This document shows, piece by piece, positions 22,998 to 33,529 of a stretch of DNA of 64,000 bases. Position 1 is the stretch's first letter. Each line of letters opens with the position of its first letter. This DNA is from Undaria pinnatifida (taxonomy: Eukaryota; Sar; Phaeophyceae; Laminariales; Alariaceae). The stretch spans positions 186,001 through 250,000 of the forward strand of contig JABAKD010000035.1 in NCBI GenBank assembly GCA_012845835.1. The letters are read 5' to 3'. The notes beneath the pieces are model-generated. The model was not told the DNA's origin. It worked only from the letters and a program-made list of their open reading frames with translations, and searched no databases. The translations under genes and the position numbers were made by a program.

Positions 22998-24258
22998 ATG
23001 CGGCAACAGCTCTGCACCAAGTGTTACTCGTCGAACGTGCTGTAGTTTAACTTTTGTTGGCATTGCGGCAAACCTCCGTACCGTGGATCACCGGCCCCGC
23101 GGGATCCGAGGGTACCACCGGTCCAGATTGATCTGGCTAAACTGCGGGCCCATCGCGACGGGGTGCTAGCAGGTATGGCGGAACAGCCCGGGCAACAACA
23201 GAAGTGCAAGGTAGCCGATGATTTCGATGCATTCCTCCGCGCCTATTCGGCTGGGCTTCGCTGGTGGGAATCTGGGACAGATCACGATGTGTTTGCTTGG
23301 TGTTGCTACCTCGACTCACACGGGAAGGGTACCACTTGGGTGCACGACGTGTCATGCTCCAACGTTGACTCCAACACCGCCGACGACTGCCCGGCTGCTA
23401 CGAACTGCGCACAACGATATGCGGCCAATTCCCTCGACAAAGGCAAAGTATCTAAGTTGAAAATGGCCTACCGGGAGCAGCGCGGGAAGGGGGAGGGTTG
23501 GGACCCGGTTGGAAAGCTCGGTAACCTTTGCTCGAGTCAGCTGGTCGACGCCTACCTCTCATACGTTAGTGTAGAGCAGAAGCGGGTAGGAGCCCCGGTT
23601 AACCAAGCGAACCCCATGTTAGCGCACGTGTTGGCCGAGTTTCTGGAAGACATGCGATCACGGGCGCAGCTCGTGAAGTCTTTGGCTCAGCGGATTGCTA
23701 TTACTACGGACATCGCCTTGTATTCTCTAGCATTTGCTTTTATGAGGCGGGGGCACGACCTGTCCTTCACTAAAGGATCACAGTTCCTGCGCCTTCCTCA
23801 GTCTAGGAGGCTGATCTTTAACTTTCAATTTGGAAAAACGTTGAGAAAGTCTAGCGAGGCAGTCGTGGTGTTGGCGGACAACGAATGCCCTCAAATTTGT
23901 GCGTTCCGGAGGGTCACGGAATACATTTCGGCAGCGTATAGTGTCGGTTGGGACCTCGCCAAAGGACATTTGTTTCCGGTAGTTTTGCCAGGTGGGGGGC
24001 GGGGAGACGTCACGCTGGCTGCGCGGCGCATGGTCACAGCGCTGCAGGGGCACCTGCGAGCGGCCGGGCTGCCCAGCAAGTTTACAATGCATTCATTTCG
24101 CTCAGGCGGTTTTCCTGAGTAAGCCGCTGGCAGGAACCCCAATGGACGAGATCATGCACATGGGCGGCTGGAAGACGGAGAGCATGGCACGGTACTATAT
24201 CGGGTCTACCACTAGTACGAGAGTAGTAGGGGCTAAGCGGCAACGGAAGCAGGCTTGA
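22998..24258 (+). pseudogene. Tyrosine recombinase with N-terminal CxxC-CxxC ribbon
   Basis: An in-frame ATG at 22,998 starts MRQQLCTKCYSSNVL, a TAG (23,043-23,045), then FNFCWHCGKPPYRG. C6-x2-C9 and C20-x2-C23 would make a small zinc ribbon. The frame then stays open from there to 24,122. Recombinase catalytic positions readable are FMRRGHDLSF (first Arg), FGKTLRK (Lys), HSFRSGG (His-x-x-Arg), and after a frameshift at about 24,115 HMGGWKTESMARYYIG (Trp and nucleophile Tyr). The protein ends KRQRKQA at 24,258. The enzyme would integrate circular cDNA at a short core sequence. It is inactive because of one stop and one frameshift. Confidence 0.85.
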
Positions 24259-24401
24259 GCCGATGCCTCCGACTTACCACTGTCACCGGCCTTCGCGGAA
24301 GATTTTGCTGTATGTTCGCCGAAGTTCCATTTTAAGTAATGTAAGTTTGGGTGGGTTGAGGTAACATGGCTCCAGGCTGGTGGTCAGAAAAGAGAGAAGT
24401 T
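24259..24401 (+). other. 3' untranslated spacer of the YR element
   Basis: Short non-coding stretch between the YR stop and B1. No polyadenylation signal AATAAA is visible. Confidence 0.5.
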
Positions 24402-24495
24402 CAGGTGGGACCACCGGCGGGAGCAGGAAGCCTCATCCAATCCAATACTTCGATGAAATGATCGGTAACAGAGTTAAAGGATACCGCAGTAATAT
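24402..24495 (+). repeat. Internal repeat B1
   Basis: 94 bp with gcgggagcaggaagcctcat and tccaatccaatactt. It matches B2 with about five substitutions over its last 78 bp and weaker similarity at the start. Its last eight bases (agtaatat) are also the first eight bases of A2. Confidence 0.85.
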
Positions 24496-24647
24496 CGTCA
24501 ACCAACCTCAGGTTCCCACGGTTGGCACAAAAGTTGGAACCATATGTTTGCTACCAAATACTAGGACTGTCTATGAAGCGAGCTCACTCGTGTTATAGTC
24601 CCCGAAATCCTCGACGAGATATCAGCGAGGAGCGGAAAAAGTTAAGA
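24488..24647 (+). repeat. Internal repeat A2
   Basis: 160 bp, about 97% identical to A1. Together with B1 it reproduces the sequence expected if the right and left ends of the element were joined, as in a circular intermediate. Confidence 0.9.
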
Positions 24648-24761
24648 CCATCCCACCCACCCTACACTGGGTATTCTTTTAACAGTTGTGTTCATTTCCC
24701 AAATACTGCTGCGCTAAGGGCACTTCGACCGAAGCCACCCTCAGCGCGGGTGGTGTATCGA

Positions 24762-24856
24762 CAGGTGAGGACCTTCTGCGGGAGCAGGAAGCCTCATCCA
24801 ATCCAATACTTGAATGAAATGATCGGTGACAAAGTTAAAGAATACCGCAGTAATAT
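24762..24856 (+). repeat. Right terminal repeat B2
   Basis: 95 bp, homologous to B1 and ending in agtaatat at 24,856. Text to the right (acgttgaatctacaacc) belongs to family B. Confidence 0.85.
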
Positions 24857-25030
24857 ACGTTGAATCTACAACCACGTTTTTACGAATAACTATGATGATA
24901 TGATAATTTGAACGTGCTGAACCGGTGCGGAGGGACTAAAAATACAATACCTGGAATCTGGTACATAGAACTACTTAGCTTTGTATTGTTGCTGAGAGGC
25001 CTCGGTTGGTGGATCCCTGGCCTCTCAGGA
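24857..25030 (+). repeat. Family B copy 2, right part
   Basis: acgttgaatctacaacc ... gtgctgaaccggtgcggagg aligns with 26,993-27,070 of the intact copy. Similarity fades by about 24,940, after which a palindromic tacctggaatctggta occurs. Confidence 0.65.
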
Positions 25031-25118
25031 TCTCCCACTTGGACACCGCCTCCTTACATTGCTTGCTGAACGGGCCAGCGTTTTTTCTTTGATTTCCCCC
25101 TCCACCTTTTTTTTGCAG

Positions 25119-25860
25119 TTGCACGAAGTATCATCATACCAAGTCCCAGCTGAGCTCAGCTTTGATCATCATCAGCTCAGCTCCGCTCAGCACCGCAGCG
25201 CCGTGCGATGCTGTGCCCTGCCGTGCCCTGCCGTGCGGTACTATGCGGTGCTGTTTCGTGCTGTGCTGTGCTGCATGCTTTGCTGTACTTACTCTTTCGA
25301 GCATGCAGTATCATCATACTAGATCCCAGCTGAGCTCAGCTTGGCTCATCAGCTCAGCTCAGCTCAGCAGCGCAGCCCCGTGCGGTCCGTGCCCTGCCGT
25401 GCCCTGCTGTGCGGTGCAGTCCCGTGTGATGCTGTGCCGTGCTGTCACATACTGCGTTGCTGTAATTGCTCTTTCGTACACGTTAGGGCTTTTAGTTGCA
25501 CGAAGTGTCATCATATAAGGTCTCAGCAGAGCTCAGCTTGGCTTATCAGCTCAGCGCAGCGACGTGCAGAGCCGTCCAGTGCCGTTACCGGAAAGACTTT
25601 CGTGTATGCCAGGTATCACTCGAAGTGTCAAAATCATACCAGGTACCGGTACTATTAATACTGCACCAGATTTATTGGTACTGCAGCACATTGTTGAATC
25701 ACACAAAATGTACTACCCGCGCAGCTCAGCCCCGCTATGGCTCAGTAGCGAAGCGCAGCGCCGTACGGTGCCGTCCGGTGCGGTGCCGCGCCGTTTGCCC
25801 TGCGGTGCGGCGTTGTGCCGTGTTGCGCTATGCTTTTTTTTTCGAACATACAGAAGAAGG
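25119..25860 (+). repeat. 190-bp satellite, four copies
   Basis: Units start near 25,119, 25,306, 25,496 and 25,690 with cacgaagtatcatcatacc, then agctcagctcagctcag, then (ccgtgccctg)n-rich text. The high CpG/CTG content creates spurious Cys/Ala-rich open frames. Confidence 0.8.
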
Positions 25861-26479
25861 CATTATGCCAAGGAGTGCCAGGTACCAGCTACCGGTATGT
25901 ATGTGTGTACAGACTACTCGTATTTTTGCTTTCTTCATTTGATCTCTCTCTGTACTCATTACCACGTACTTTTTTTCACAAATTTTACCTATACTGCTGA
26001 TCAGAACGGGACATAGGACGCCTGCTACGATAGATGGTAGCACTTTTTCGCTTTTTTCTTCCTCAATTTCGATACTCCTTAACACAATATCGCTGGAATG
26101 TCGTGTTTTTGTTCGTTTTTTTTTCGTGTCTATACCTAGGACGCGAGATTGGCCATCGTACTGCGCATTCATTTTTCTCAAAGTCAGCGTTTTCGGTAGA
26201 GATGGGTGGGATATAGATCTTCTTAAGTGAGGAGTTCCAGAAAAAAAACGGTGCACCTCTACCATAGCGTGTGTCATCGCAAACAAGCACACAGCACAGC
26301 GCACGGCAATCAGCTCTGCACAAGTAGTTCTTGGCATTATCAAATCGCTAATAGCATCAAGTAATGGGCCTCTTCGTTCTTGCCCCTTCACCTTAAATTG
26401 CATTCTTCCTTGCTCGAGAGTAGCGGGGGGCGTCAGTCGCCCGCGGGGTGGAGCCCATGTACATACCACCAGCAAAAAT
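25861..26479. other. AT-rich stretch, no gene seen
   Basis: T-rich on the plus strand, with no recognisable coding content. The minus-strand frame 25,828-26,475 is low complexity at its end and has no family match I can see. Confidence 0.4.
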
Positions 26480-27245
26480 TATAACCCGCCAATGAACGCC
26501 CACAATGGATAACTTCTACGCGTTCTTCGCCGAAGGCAGAGGGAGCATAGTACCTTTACTTCGAGCTCAAACTCGATCCCCAGCACTCAGATACATAGGA
26601 AGTATGGTATATCCCCCTTCGGGACGTTTCCTCCAAGCAATCTCTCTCTGCTGCTCCGCGTGGTGCGGGTCAGCTATCACACAGCAGTGGGAGGCAGATA
26701 CCGCGATGTAGCCGCAGCAGTATCAGCAGCAGCATTCAAAAACGTACGAAACGATTCCCACACACACCGACTAACCCGTCCACCCACCCAATACCCAACC
26801 GCCATGTGGCAGCTGTACAACAGTGCGTACAGCAGCAAACAGCTGTGGTTCTTTCGCCGGCGAACGGGAAGCGGATTTCGTCTTGGTAAAATCGTTGTGT
26901 TATGTGTTGCTTCCTTGCTCCTTGCGGCTGAACGCTGGTGTTGTGCGATAGGCTTCTGCTGTTTGGGGAATCAAGTTGCGCCGAATTCTGCACGTTGAAT
27001 CTACAACCGCTCTACTCATGACTGTAATGAAATGATTGTCACTGAACTTGCTGAAACGGTACGACGGGACTCGAGGCTTCCCCCGAAGGGCAACTCCTCC
27101 CAGGCGTGCCTCGCCCCCTGATTGGCCGAGTGGGATGGGGGGGGGGACCTCGGCCAATGGGATTGGGGCTCGGAAACGCAGGGATGAAATCAAACTGCCT
27201 CTTATATTCCCGGGGGCGCTCCGCCGCAACGGGCTGACGCCCGCC
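26480..27245 (+). repeat. Dispersed repeat family B, copy 3 (uninterrupted)
   Basis: Collinear with copy 1, including cactcagatacatag, the (CCCA)n tract, aatcaagttgcgccgaattc, acgttgaatctacaacc and the GC-rich tail with gattggcc and ggccaatgg. It shows the uninterrupted sequence at the point where copy 2 carries the YR element. Confidence 0.8.
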
Positions 27246-27765
27246 TGAGGCTCCGCGCGTTCCAGTAATGTGACTAAAAAGAACGGTGATGTGAAACGAT
27301 ATACTGCCAAGGGTGCAGTGTGAATAATGAAATGGTAGTCGATCATAACGTGTCGAACCCCAAAGTGCCATGATGCATAAATAATCAGGTAGGAGATGAG
27401 GCCAAATTGTTATTGTTCTCAATGACGGATAGACATGACACAATCGCCTCAGCCAAATCGACTTTGACGTTCACATTTTGTTGTACGGGCAACGTCAACC
27501 CACGAACCAGCACTGCACCATTCCTGCTAAGAACTGCAACAAAGTAGGCTTAAAACAAAATTGAAACGCGAACCGCGTATACGCGGACGTGACGGCGCCC
27601 ATGTTGGAAGGGAACCGTATAATTATGAATACTGCAAGTAAACTGTACTGCCCCTACTCTACCAATGGTAGGACATCTCTTTTTCCACTTGGCCGCAGAG
27701 CATTGTCGGAGCACAACGCACAATCGGAGAACATTACCCCGAACTACCCCTTGCTCCCCACTCGT
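27246..27765. other. Single-copy-like stretch, nothing recognised
   Basis: No coding or repeat signal beyond short open frames. Confidence 0.4.
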
Positions 27766-28295
27766 GCCCATGGCGGCGTAGCCGCAGGCGGGCGCCAACA
27801 CATTACTGCAACTACTCCTACTGCGACACTATCGCCTGTCCCATGCCCTATAACGTATGACGATTGGGCCACAGCATGTCTCTTGCTTCCTACTCTCGCT
27901 CCATGGCTGCGGAGGCGCAGGCGGGCGACAACACAACATTACTACAGGTGCTGCTGTCACAACTACACATGCCTCCCCGGTTCTATGGCGTACAACTGTA
28001 TGGTATGCTGCACCTGCAATTACTGGGCCAGCATTAACCATGCCCTCTACTCTTGTATGACTTGCCTCCACTTTTGCCGCGTGGTTATCGAGGCGCAGGC
28101 GGGCGACCACACGATACGGTACTACAAAAAAAAATATTACCCCGACTACACTTCTGTACCATTGCATGCAACTAAATGGTATGCTGCACGTGCTTATACT
28201 ACCGGTTTAAGGTATACGATGCACGCAATACTGCTGTGCCACAATGTCCCATGCCCCCCATGGCCGCGGAGCTGCAGATGGGCGTGAAGGCAGTA
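27766..28295 (+). repeat. 130-180-bp tandem repeat, four copies
   Basis: Core catggcngcggaggcgcagg, then gggcgacaacac, at about 27,770, 27,901, 28,080 and 28,259, separated by text with tactgcaactactcc-like blocks. Confidence 0.7.
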
Positions 28296-29595
28296 TCTCT
28301 AAAATAGCAAAACCTCGACCGAAACGTAAACCCATAACACTGCGAGAGTCCCTGCAAAACACGTTAGTACAGGTAAGTTTATAGGGCAACAGAAAAAATT
28401 AAAGGCCGCGTCTGATGTTGAAGAAACCTGGCAACTGCTCAGGGTGATGGGTGCGAACGATAACTGTTGGCTACTGAAAGAAAACACTGCTCCTGATACT
28501 GCTGCTACCATTGCTTTTACTCCCATTGATACTGCCACGACTGCTTTTCCCTGCTGCAACTCAGAGCCAGTTCATCCCATTCGCCAAGGGCGCTGAGCCG
28601 TTGCCGTCGGTAAACGCACTACTCTTAACGTCCGCCGCTCGTACTACTACCGTGGAAGACAATTCGTAATGTCACCAACATCCGACGAAGTAATCAATCG
28701 ACATGTTGTACTGCTACTGTCTGCCGCACGCACAACTTATCGGTCAGTGTACCGCGTTTGTACAGAATTTCCAGCGCAACATCGGATTGACGTGTTGCGT
28801 ATTTCACAAACTTTCGTGCACCCTGTAGCATAATACCCCCGCCACCCCCCCTCCTACAGACGCCCTAAAGCCGCAATCCCTAAGATGAAGTACATTATGT
28901 CTACATATATCAGCATAATGCGTGATAGATGACTTGTATGCCGTACAGCACAAGACAACTTTTAGTCACGGACAGCGCTTGGTATGCCGTCGAAAATGAG
29001 CGTCGGACACGGACGAAGCGTAATCCAGTGTCGGCGATCATGAGACACCTGTAGACACTGGATGGACGACATGTACAGCAGTGGGCATAAGACGTAGAGA
29101 GTTGGGGTGATAGGCCTTGGTATCGCAAAGCAAAAGAATATAATCCGTAATCGCAGTTGATGGATCCGCAGTGGCGACCCGGTGAAGGAGATACGGATAA
29201 CTTTAACGTACCCTAGTTGTACTGCAGTAATTTCTGGCTGACGCATGTAGGTAAAATGGCTACCAGGTATACATTATTCGAATGTTCTCGTCGTACGAAG
29301 AATATGAACGCGAAGGAGTTCTTGGTTTATGCCATTGGCGATATGGAAAGAAGGGTTGTTACGATGGGCGTTGAGGTATTGTACAACTTCATAGCGAATG
29401 TCAAAATACCTCTCAGGATCCCCGAAAATGCGACTGGCGACTGGCGAGTGCTCGAAATCCACACGATCCATCACAAACTTCGCGGCGTACACGCCATGAA
29501 GAAGGTGGAGGTTGTGAATGGGCAGATGGTGGTTGGAAGAAGACGGGTGGTTGAGCGAGAGGTGGTACAGAAGATCGAGAGGTAATACCTGTCGC
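28296..29595. other. Unassigned stretch next to the Helitron
   Basis: No recognised domain. It probably includes the 3' end of the Helitron on the minus strand, but I could not find a convincing hairpin plus CTRR terminus. Confidence 0.4.
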
Positions 29596-29639
29596 GGCTT
29601 CAGTTAAAGGTTCGTAAACAACACTTGCAACGTGGGGAA

Positions 29640-30950
29640 CGCTGTTGGTAAGATGAGAAAGAAACACAGGCGTATGACGGATTGCCGGTTTTGGGCACGA
29701 GTGAGGGCAACTTACATTTGCCCGTGCCCGAATACGTCGTTTCTTAAGTAAAGACCTATGCGGGAGAACGTTTGACCCTGTGATATGTTGATTATGAGAG
29801 AGCCAACTCTAGGAGGGAATTGAATACGTTGAAAAATTATATTTTCGACCTACTTGGCCGTGAAACATAGTTCGAGGAATGAGCACATTTTTTTCCTCGG
29901 GTGTGAGGAGTTTTACTTGAATAACTCGCGAGTTGGGGGAAATCCCGCGGAGGGCGGCTTTCTGTCCATTCCCAAGGCCTTCAGAAAAGTTGAGGATTCC
30001 AAAGAGCACCGCTAAGGCACCGGATTCGAGGGTAAATTCGTGAGGTAGAACACCTTGAACGTTACTACTATCGAGGTGTTCTGGTGATGCAACGCCGTAC
30101 TAGGGTTTGTTTCGTCATTCATAACGGTGTCGGACCTGTAAAATGCGGCTTCGTTGCCGGGGCGCTTAGCGGCGATGACGTATTTTGATCCGCCAAGTGA
30201 GGCGTTAGTCGTAGCCAAGATGGCATTATCCTGCAGCAGCCGTGTGTCCTGATTGAGATCGGCATATACGAACTTAATATCTTGAAGCCAGTTGTGCATT
30301 GAAGGTTAAAGTGGTCTGCGATATGGTTATTATCGGAGTTAGACGGCGCGATGAGGTAGGCACCGACAGAAAAACGAGAACTAGGTTGGCGGTTTTCGCC
30401 TGCTGTTCGTACGAAGGAAGCATAGGAAGCACAATTTTTGTCTCTTTGGGAAACGGCGAGACGCATTTGGTGGACGTATTGCCATAAGTCGCTCGATATG
30501 AAAGCAGCATCAACAGTGTCCGACGATGAGCCGAACTCGACAACAGGCCCAATCTGCCTCCAATCCCAACTAAACGAAAATAGTTTCCCCGCCAAGGACG
30601 GGGAAATTGCGCATAAAATCACGTAGAGTAATGACGAGGGCTTCGATGCAAAAGTTGTGAGTCATTGGTAATTCATCGAAGATAATGAGACATTTTTTTT
30701 CTCATGCGCTCAGCCCGTTGGGAATCGTTTCTGATGTTACACACAGCTCCAGGTACAACGTTTTCGTGAAGACGAAATTCGAACATGGCACGGGCGGTCC
30801 ATCTACCAGGAAGCTGGAGGGCGGCAATGCCTGTCGATGCCACAGGTAACACAGTCACACCTTCATATCGTAAACGTGAGGCTATGGCCTTTTTCTGTTC
30901 CCAGTCCCAGCTTGCACCAGCGCTGGTGCATCGATCACGACAGGCCGTGT
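29640..30950 (-). pseudogene. Helitron PIF1-like helicase remnant
   Basis: Motif I position reads AGTGNRKRP instead of GTGKS/T, followed by VLPVASTGIAALQLPGRWTA. Walker B is IIFDELPMTHNF (DEAPM in relatives). WDWRQIGPVVEFGSSSD corresponds to GDFRQ. Then LQDNAILATTNASL, EGLGNGQKAALRG, NVLIPRTMF and INISQGQTFSRIG...FGHGQM then a stop and VALTRA. The helicase would unwind donor DNA. Loss of the Walker A lysine motif and stops make it dead. Confidence 0.85.
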
Positions 30951-31892
30951 ATGTCCGCTCCTAGCGGCGTTAATAACGGTAGTGTAAATGTGATATTAAT
31001 CGGAAGCGAGCAGAGGTTCGTATTAGTCAGTAAAAAGTGCTCCGTTGGCTTGTTTAAATGAAGATTTTATTCGCTCGAAATTGGCTTGTCGGTGTTTAAC
31101 GGGAGGAATACTGAGCTGATCGTTCGTTTTACCATGGAGTTGAAGCTTGAGCTTAATTTGGCGGCGCAACGCTTCTTGTATGGCCTCATCTCTACCGAGT
31201 CGAAGGCAGAGGTATTCGATGAGGATGTCTTGGTAATCATGTCATCGTTTGGGAGTTGACCGCCCCGCTGAAATAAGGGTTGCAACCAGACCTCGTAGCT
31301 CGTGTGGCATTTGGAAAGCACAAGCTTCTTCCATGCATATAGAGTACTCCTCGTGGCCCGTGCCGAGAGCCAAGGTTCTCGCGGTGCCATGAAATGGGGG
31401 GTATGCCATCGGTGTTTGTTGCGGGGAGGTGGTTGTACGCAATTCGAGGAAAGATCTAGCGGCAGTTTTACTGGGGAGCCGGAGATAAAATAGATCACCA
31501 ACGGCTGGAGATTGGAAATTACGGTGGCAGACGTGGGGCAACGCTCGTTGAGAAACGGTGTTTCCGTAAGTGTCCAAAAAATTTCGGGGGTGCGGAGTAG
31601 AAGGGGCAGGGGCGTCATTTCTTGTTTTAATAATGATGTAAGTTTCGAAGTAGTCAAGTAGTGTACGAGATGAGAATTTTTCATGTCTTGGTCTCTCCAA
31701 GTATCTCATAAGAGCTAAAATAGCAGTTTTCGCTAATTGTTGGCGTTCATCAATTGATTGTTGCTGGAAAAACGACGTTGTTGTCGCCCTCAACGCGTAC
31801 GTGAACGAGAGAAACTGCAGGTGTACGGTTGAGATTGCTAAAGCAGTACGCTTCAGCCCCTGATACATACCTTGTCTTTCGATATTGGTCAA
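30880..31892 (-). pseudogene. Helitron central region
   Basis: Reads MRYLERPRHEKFSSRTLLDY then FETYIIIKTRNDAPAP, and AVGDLFYLRLPSKTAARSF then EEYSICMEEACAFQMPHELR. All are typical of the region between Rep and helicase in Helitron proteins. Frame changes lie near 31,245 and 30,960. Confidence 0.75.
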
Positions 31893-31939
31893 TTTCGCTG
31901 GTTATTCCGGATATCCTTGCCTCCATCCTGTCAGCGCCG

Positions 31940-32670
31940 TTAATTACGTGTCAAAGAGGTATTTTACACAAGACGCAGCGGTAACGATGCCAACGCATAT
32001 ATGACAGCTGTATTTTAGAAGGAGATATGGGTTGTAGGGGACAATCCATTGTTTGCCGATTTCGACGTCTTTGAATACTCCCTCACCTTTTTCGCGAAAT
32101 GTCAGGTTGTCATGTTATCTGTTTATTTGTATTCTGCGCGGCCTGCGTTCCCATTTTGCGGACGCGGTCGTTCTGAATAGTTGAGGGTAGTATAAATTAC
32201 AGAATTTTACGCCAGCTAGTTTCCATGCACGGAGAGTTGACGTCATGTGCTCCGCAAGGCCAATGGACCATGAACTTGAACACCTTCTCACGAAGGCATC
32301 CGTTTGCTATGGACTCAGAAGGAAGTTGGGCACACATCCAGAATCTAATTCGTTGAGTGTGTCCGGACCATCGCCCTTGAATTTGATAACGATATGCGAA
32401 TGTGGGAGTCCTCGTTTTTGGAATTCGATGAAAGACATGTGGTAGTCGTACCGTCCGAAGACTTCACCGCTTTTAATACCTGCCGATATTTCGGCAAGTT
32501 CGGGTTAAAAACACGATAACATAAAGCCGGGCGATCAGATGTCGCTTGATGCGGTTTTAGGTTGTCGGCAATTTCTGGGCATTGAAGATTCCAAGTAAGT
32601 GCAATCATGAGGTGGGGCTTTCCTCGAAGGTTAACAACGGCGAGTGCATGTCATATATGGCTGGTAGTAC
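31940..32670 (-). pseudogene. Helitron Rep (HUH) domain remnant
   Basis: Minus-strand frames read HLMIALTWNLQCPEIADNL and DRPALCYRVF (start of Rep), then in another frame FIEFQKRGLPHSHIVIKF, the HUH motif (H-S-H). FKFMVHWPCGAHDVNSPCM and IVPYNPYLLLKYSCHI follow. The downstream catalytic-tyrosine region reads CVKYLFDT then a stop. In relatives the pattern is Y-x-x-K-Y, so only one Tyr remains. Rep would nick DNA to start rolling-circle transposition. Confidence 0.8.
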
Positions 32671-32689
32671 GGTAGTCTATACTGGTAGG

Positions 32690-33310
32690 TGTACTTATCA
32701 TATACGGCCGTACGTGCTGCTGCACTGCTGTACTGATGTATCGGGTTGATCGGCGGGTGGTGGGTGCACTGGGTGGCGTGGCAAGCGGGTGGTTAATTTC
32801 CCATCACGAGTACAAACCAAAGGCATATATTTGCTGCTGTACGCACTGCTGGACTGCTGTGTCACATGATGGTTGGGTTGTTCGGATGGTGGATGGGTTG
32901 GTCGATGGGTGGGTAGTTGGGTGGGTGGGTGGGTCGTTTCGTACCTGGGTGGGTGTTTTCGTGCCTGTGGGAGGTGGCCGTGTTTTCGAAGGGTGGACGG
33001 GTTGGTCGATGGGTGGTTGGGTGGGTACTTGGGTGGGTACTTGGGTGGGTGGGTGGGTGGGTGGGACGTTTCGCAAGTGGGCGGGTGTTTTCGTGCCTGT
33101 GGGAGATGGCCCTGTTATTTTTTTCACTGCTGTGCTGCCGTTGCTATCTATATGGTGGTTGAAGTTGGTCGGTGGGTGGGTGGCTTAGTCGGCGGTGGGT
33201 GTGTCGGGGCGTACGTGGGTGGATGTTTTCGTGCTTGTACACCGGGAGGCTGTGGCATGATTCGGGCATTGCAATACCGAATGTTGGCGATTGGAACCGA
33301 CCAAATAACG
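32690..33310 (-). repeat. Family B-related repeat, inverted, with (GGGT)n minisatellite
   Basis: Reverse complement matches the middle of family B (cacatgatggttgggttgtt, gggtggtcgatgggtgggt). It contains long GGGT runs at 32,900-33,070 and is repeated at 33,530-34,000. Confidence 0.7.
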
Positions 33311-33355
33311 ATACAAACATGACAGCTTACCAGGGAAACTAATCAGCACAGCTTA

Positions 33356-33503
33356 AATCAAATGAAGGGATGGTCTACAACCAATCGGATTAGTAATCAC
33401 CAAAACACCGGAGTAATCAGCAATCAAAATCAAATGAAGGGATGGTCTACAACCAATCGGATTAGTAATCACCAAAACACCGGAGTAATCAGCAATCAAA
33501 ATT
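33356..33503 (+). repeat. Perfect 72-bp tandem duplication
   Basis: The segment containing gaagggatggtctacaacca and caccggagtaatcagcaatc is present twice with period 72 and no mismatch that I can see, so it is recent. Confidence 0.9.
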
Positions 33504-33529
33504 TGGCGTGCGCTAGTATGGTATTCTTG

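Larger units (their letters stand above)
16366..24856 (+). mobile_element. Tyrosine-recombinase retrotransposon with split direct repeats
   Basis: Ends are defined by three lines. (1) Terminal repeats are arranged A1 (16,366-16,525), then B1-A2-B2 (24,402-24,856), the pattern described for PAT/Ngaro-type elements. (2) An 8-bp core, agtaatat, lies at the left end, the B1/A2 junction and the right end. (3) The flanks join to an intact family B repeat. Internal order is an ORF1-like frame, a long repeat-filled spacer, RT-RNase H, and tyrosine recombinase (YR). Such elements integrate by YR-mediated recombination of a circular cDNA and make no target duplication. None is seen here. Stops and frameshifts in pol and YR make the copy non-functional. 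Confidence 0.8.
29600..32670 (-). mobile_element. Helitron RepHel fossil, N-terminally truncated
   Basis: The minus strand carries, in order, a Rep (HUH) domain, the central helitron-specific region and a PIF1-like helicase, the diagnostic architecture of Helitrons (rolling-circle transposons). Coding similarity begins abruptly at about 32,660, beside repeat DNA, so the N-terminus is missing. Several frame changes and stops are present. Element termini were not identified. Confidence 0.85.

Noticed and set aside
25059-26016. Several Cys/Ala-rich open frames
   Set aside because: They arise from the ccgtgccctg satellite units, and the frame changes between units.
29217-29585. 122-codon plus-strand open frame
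   Set aside because: No recognisable domain. It lies at the end of the minus-strand Helitron region, and chance is likelier.
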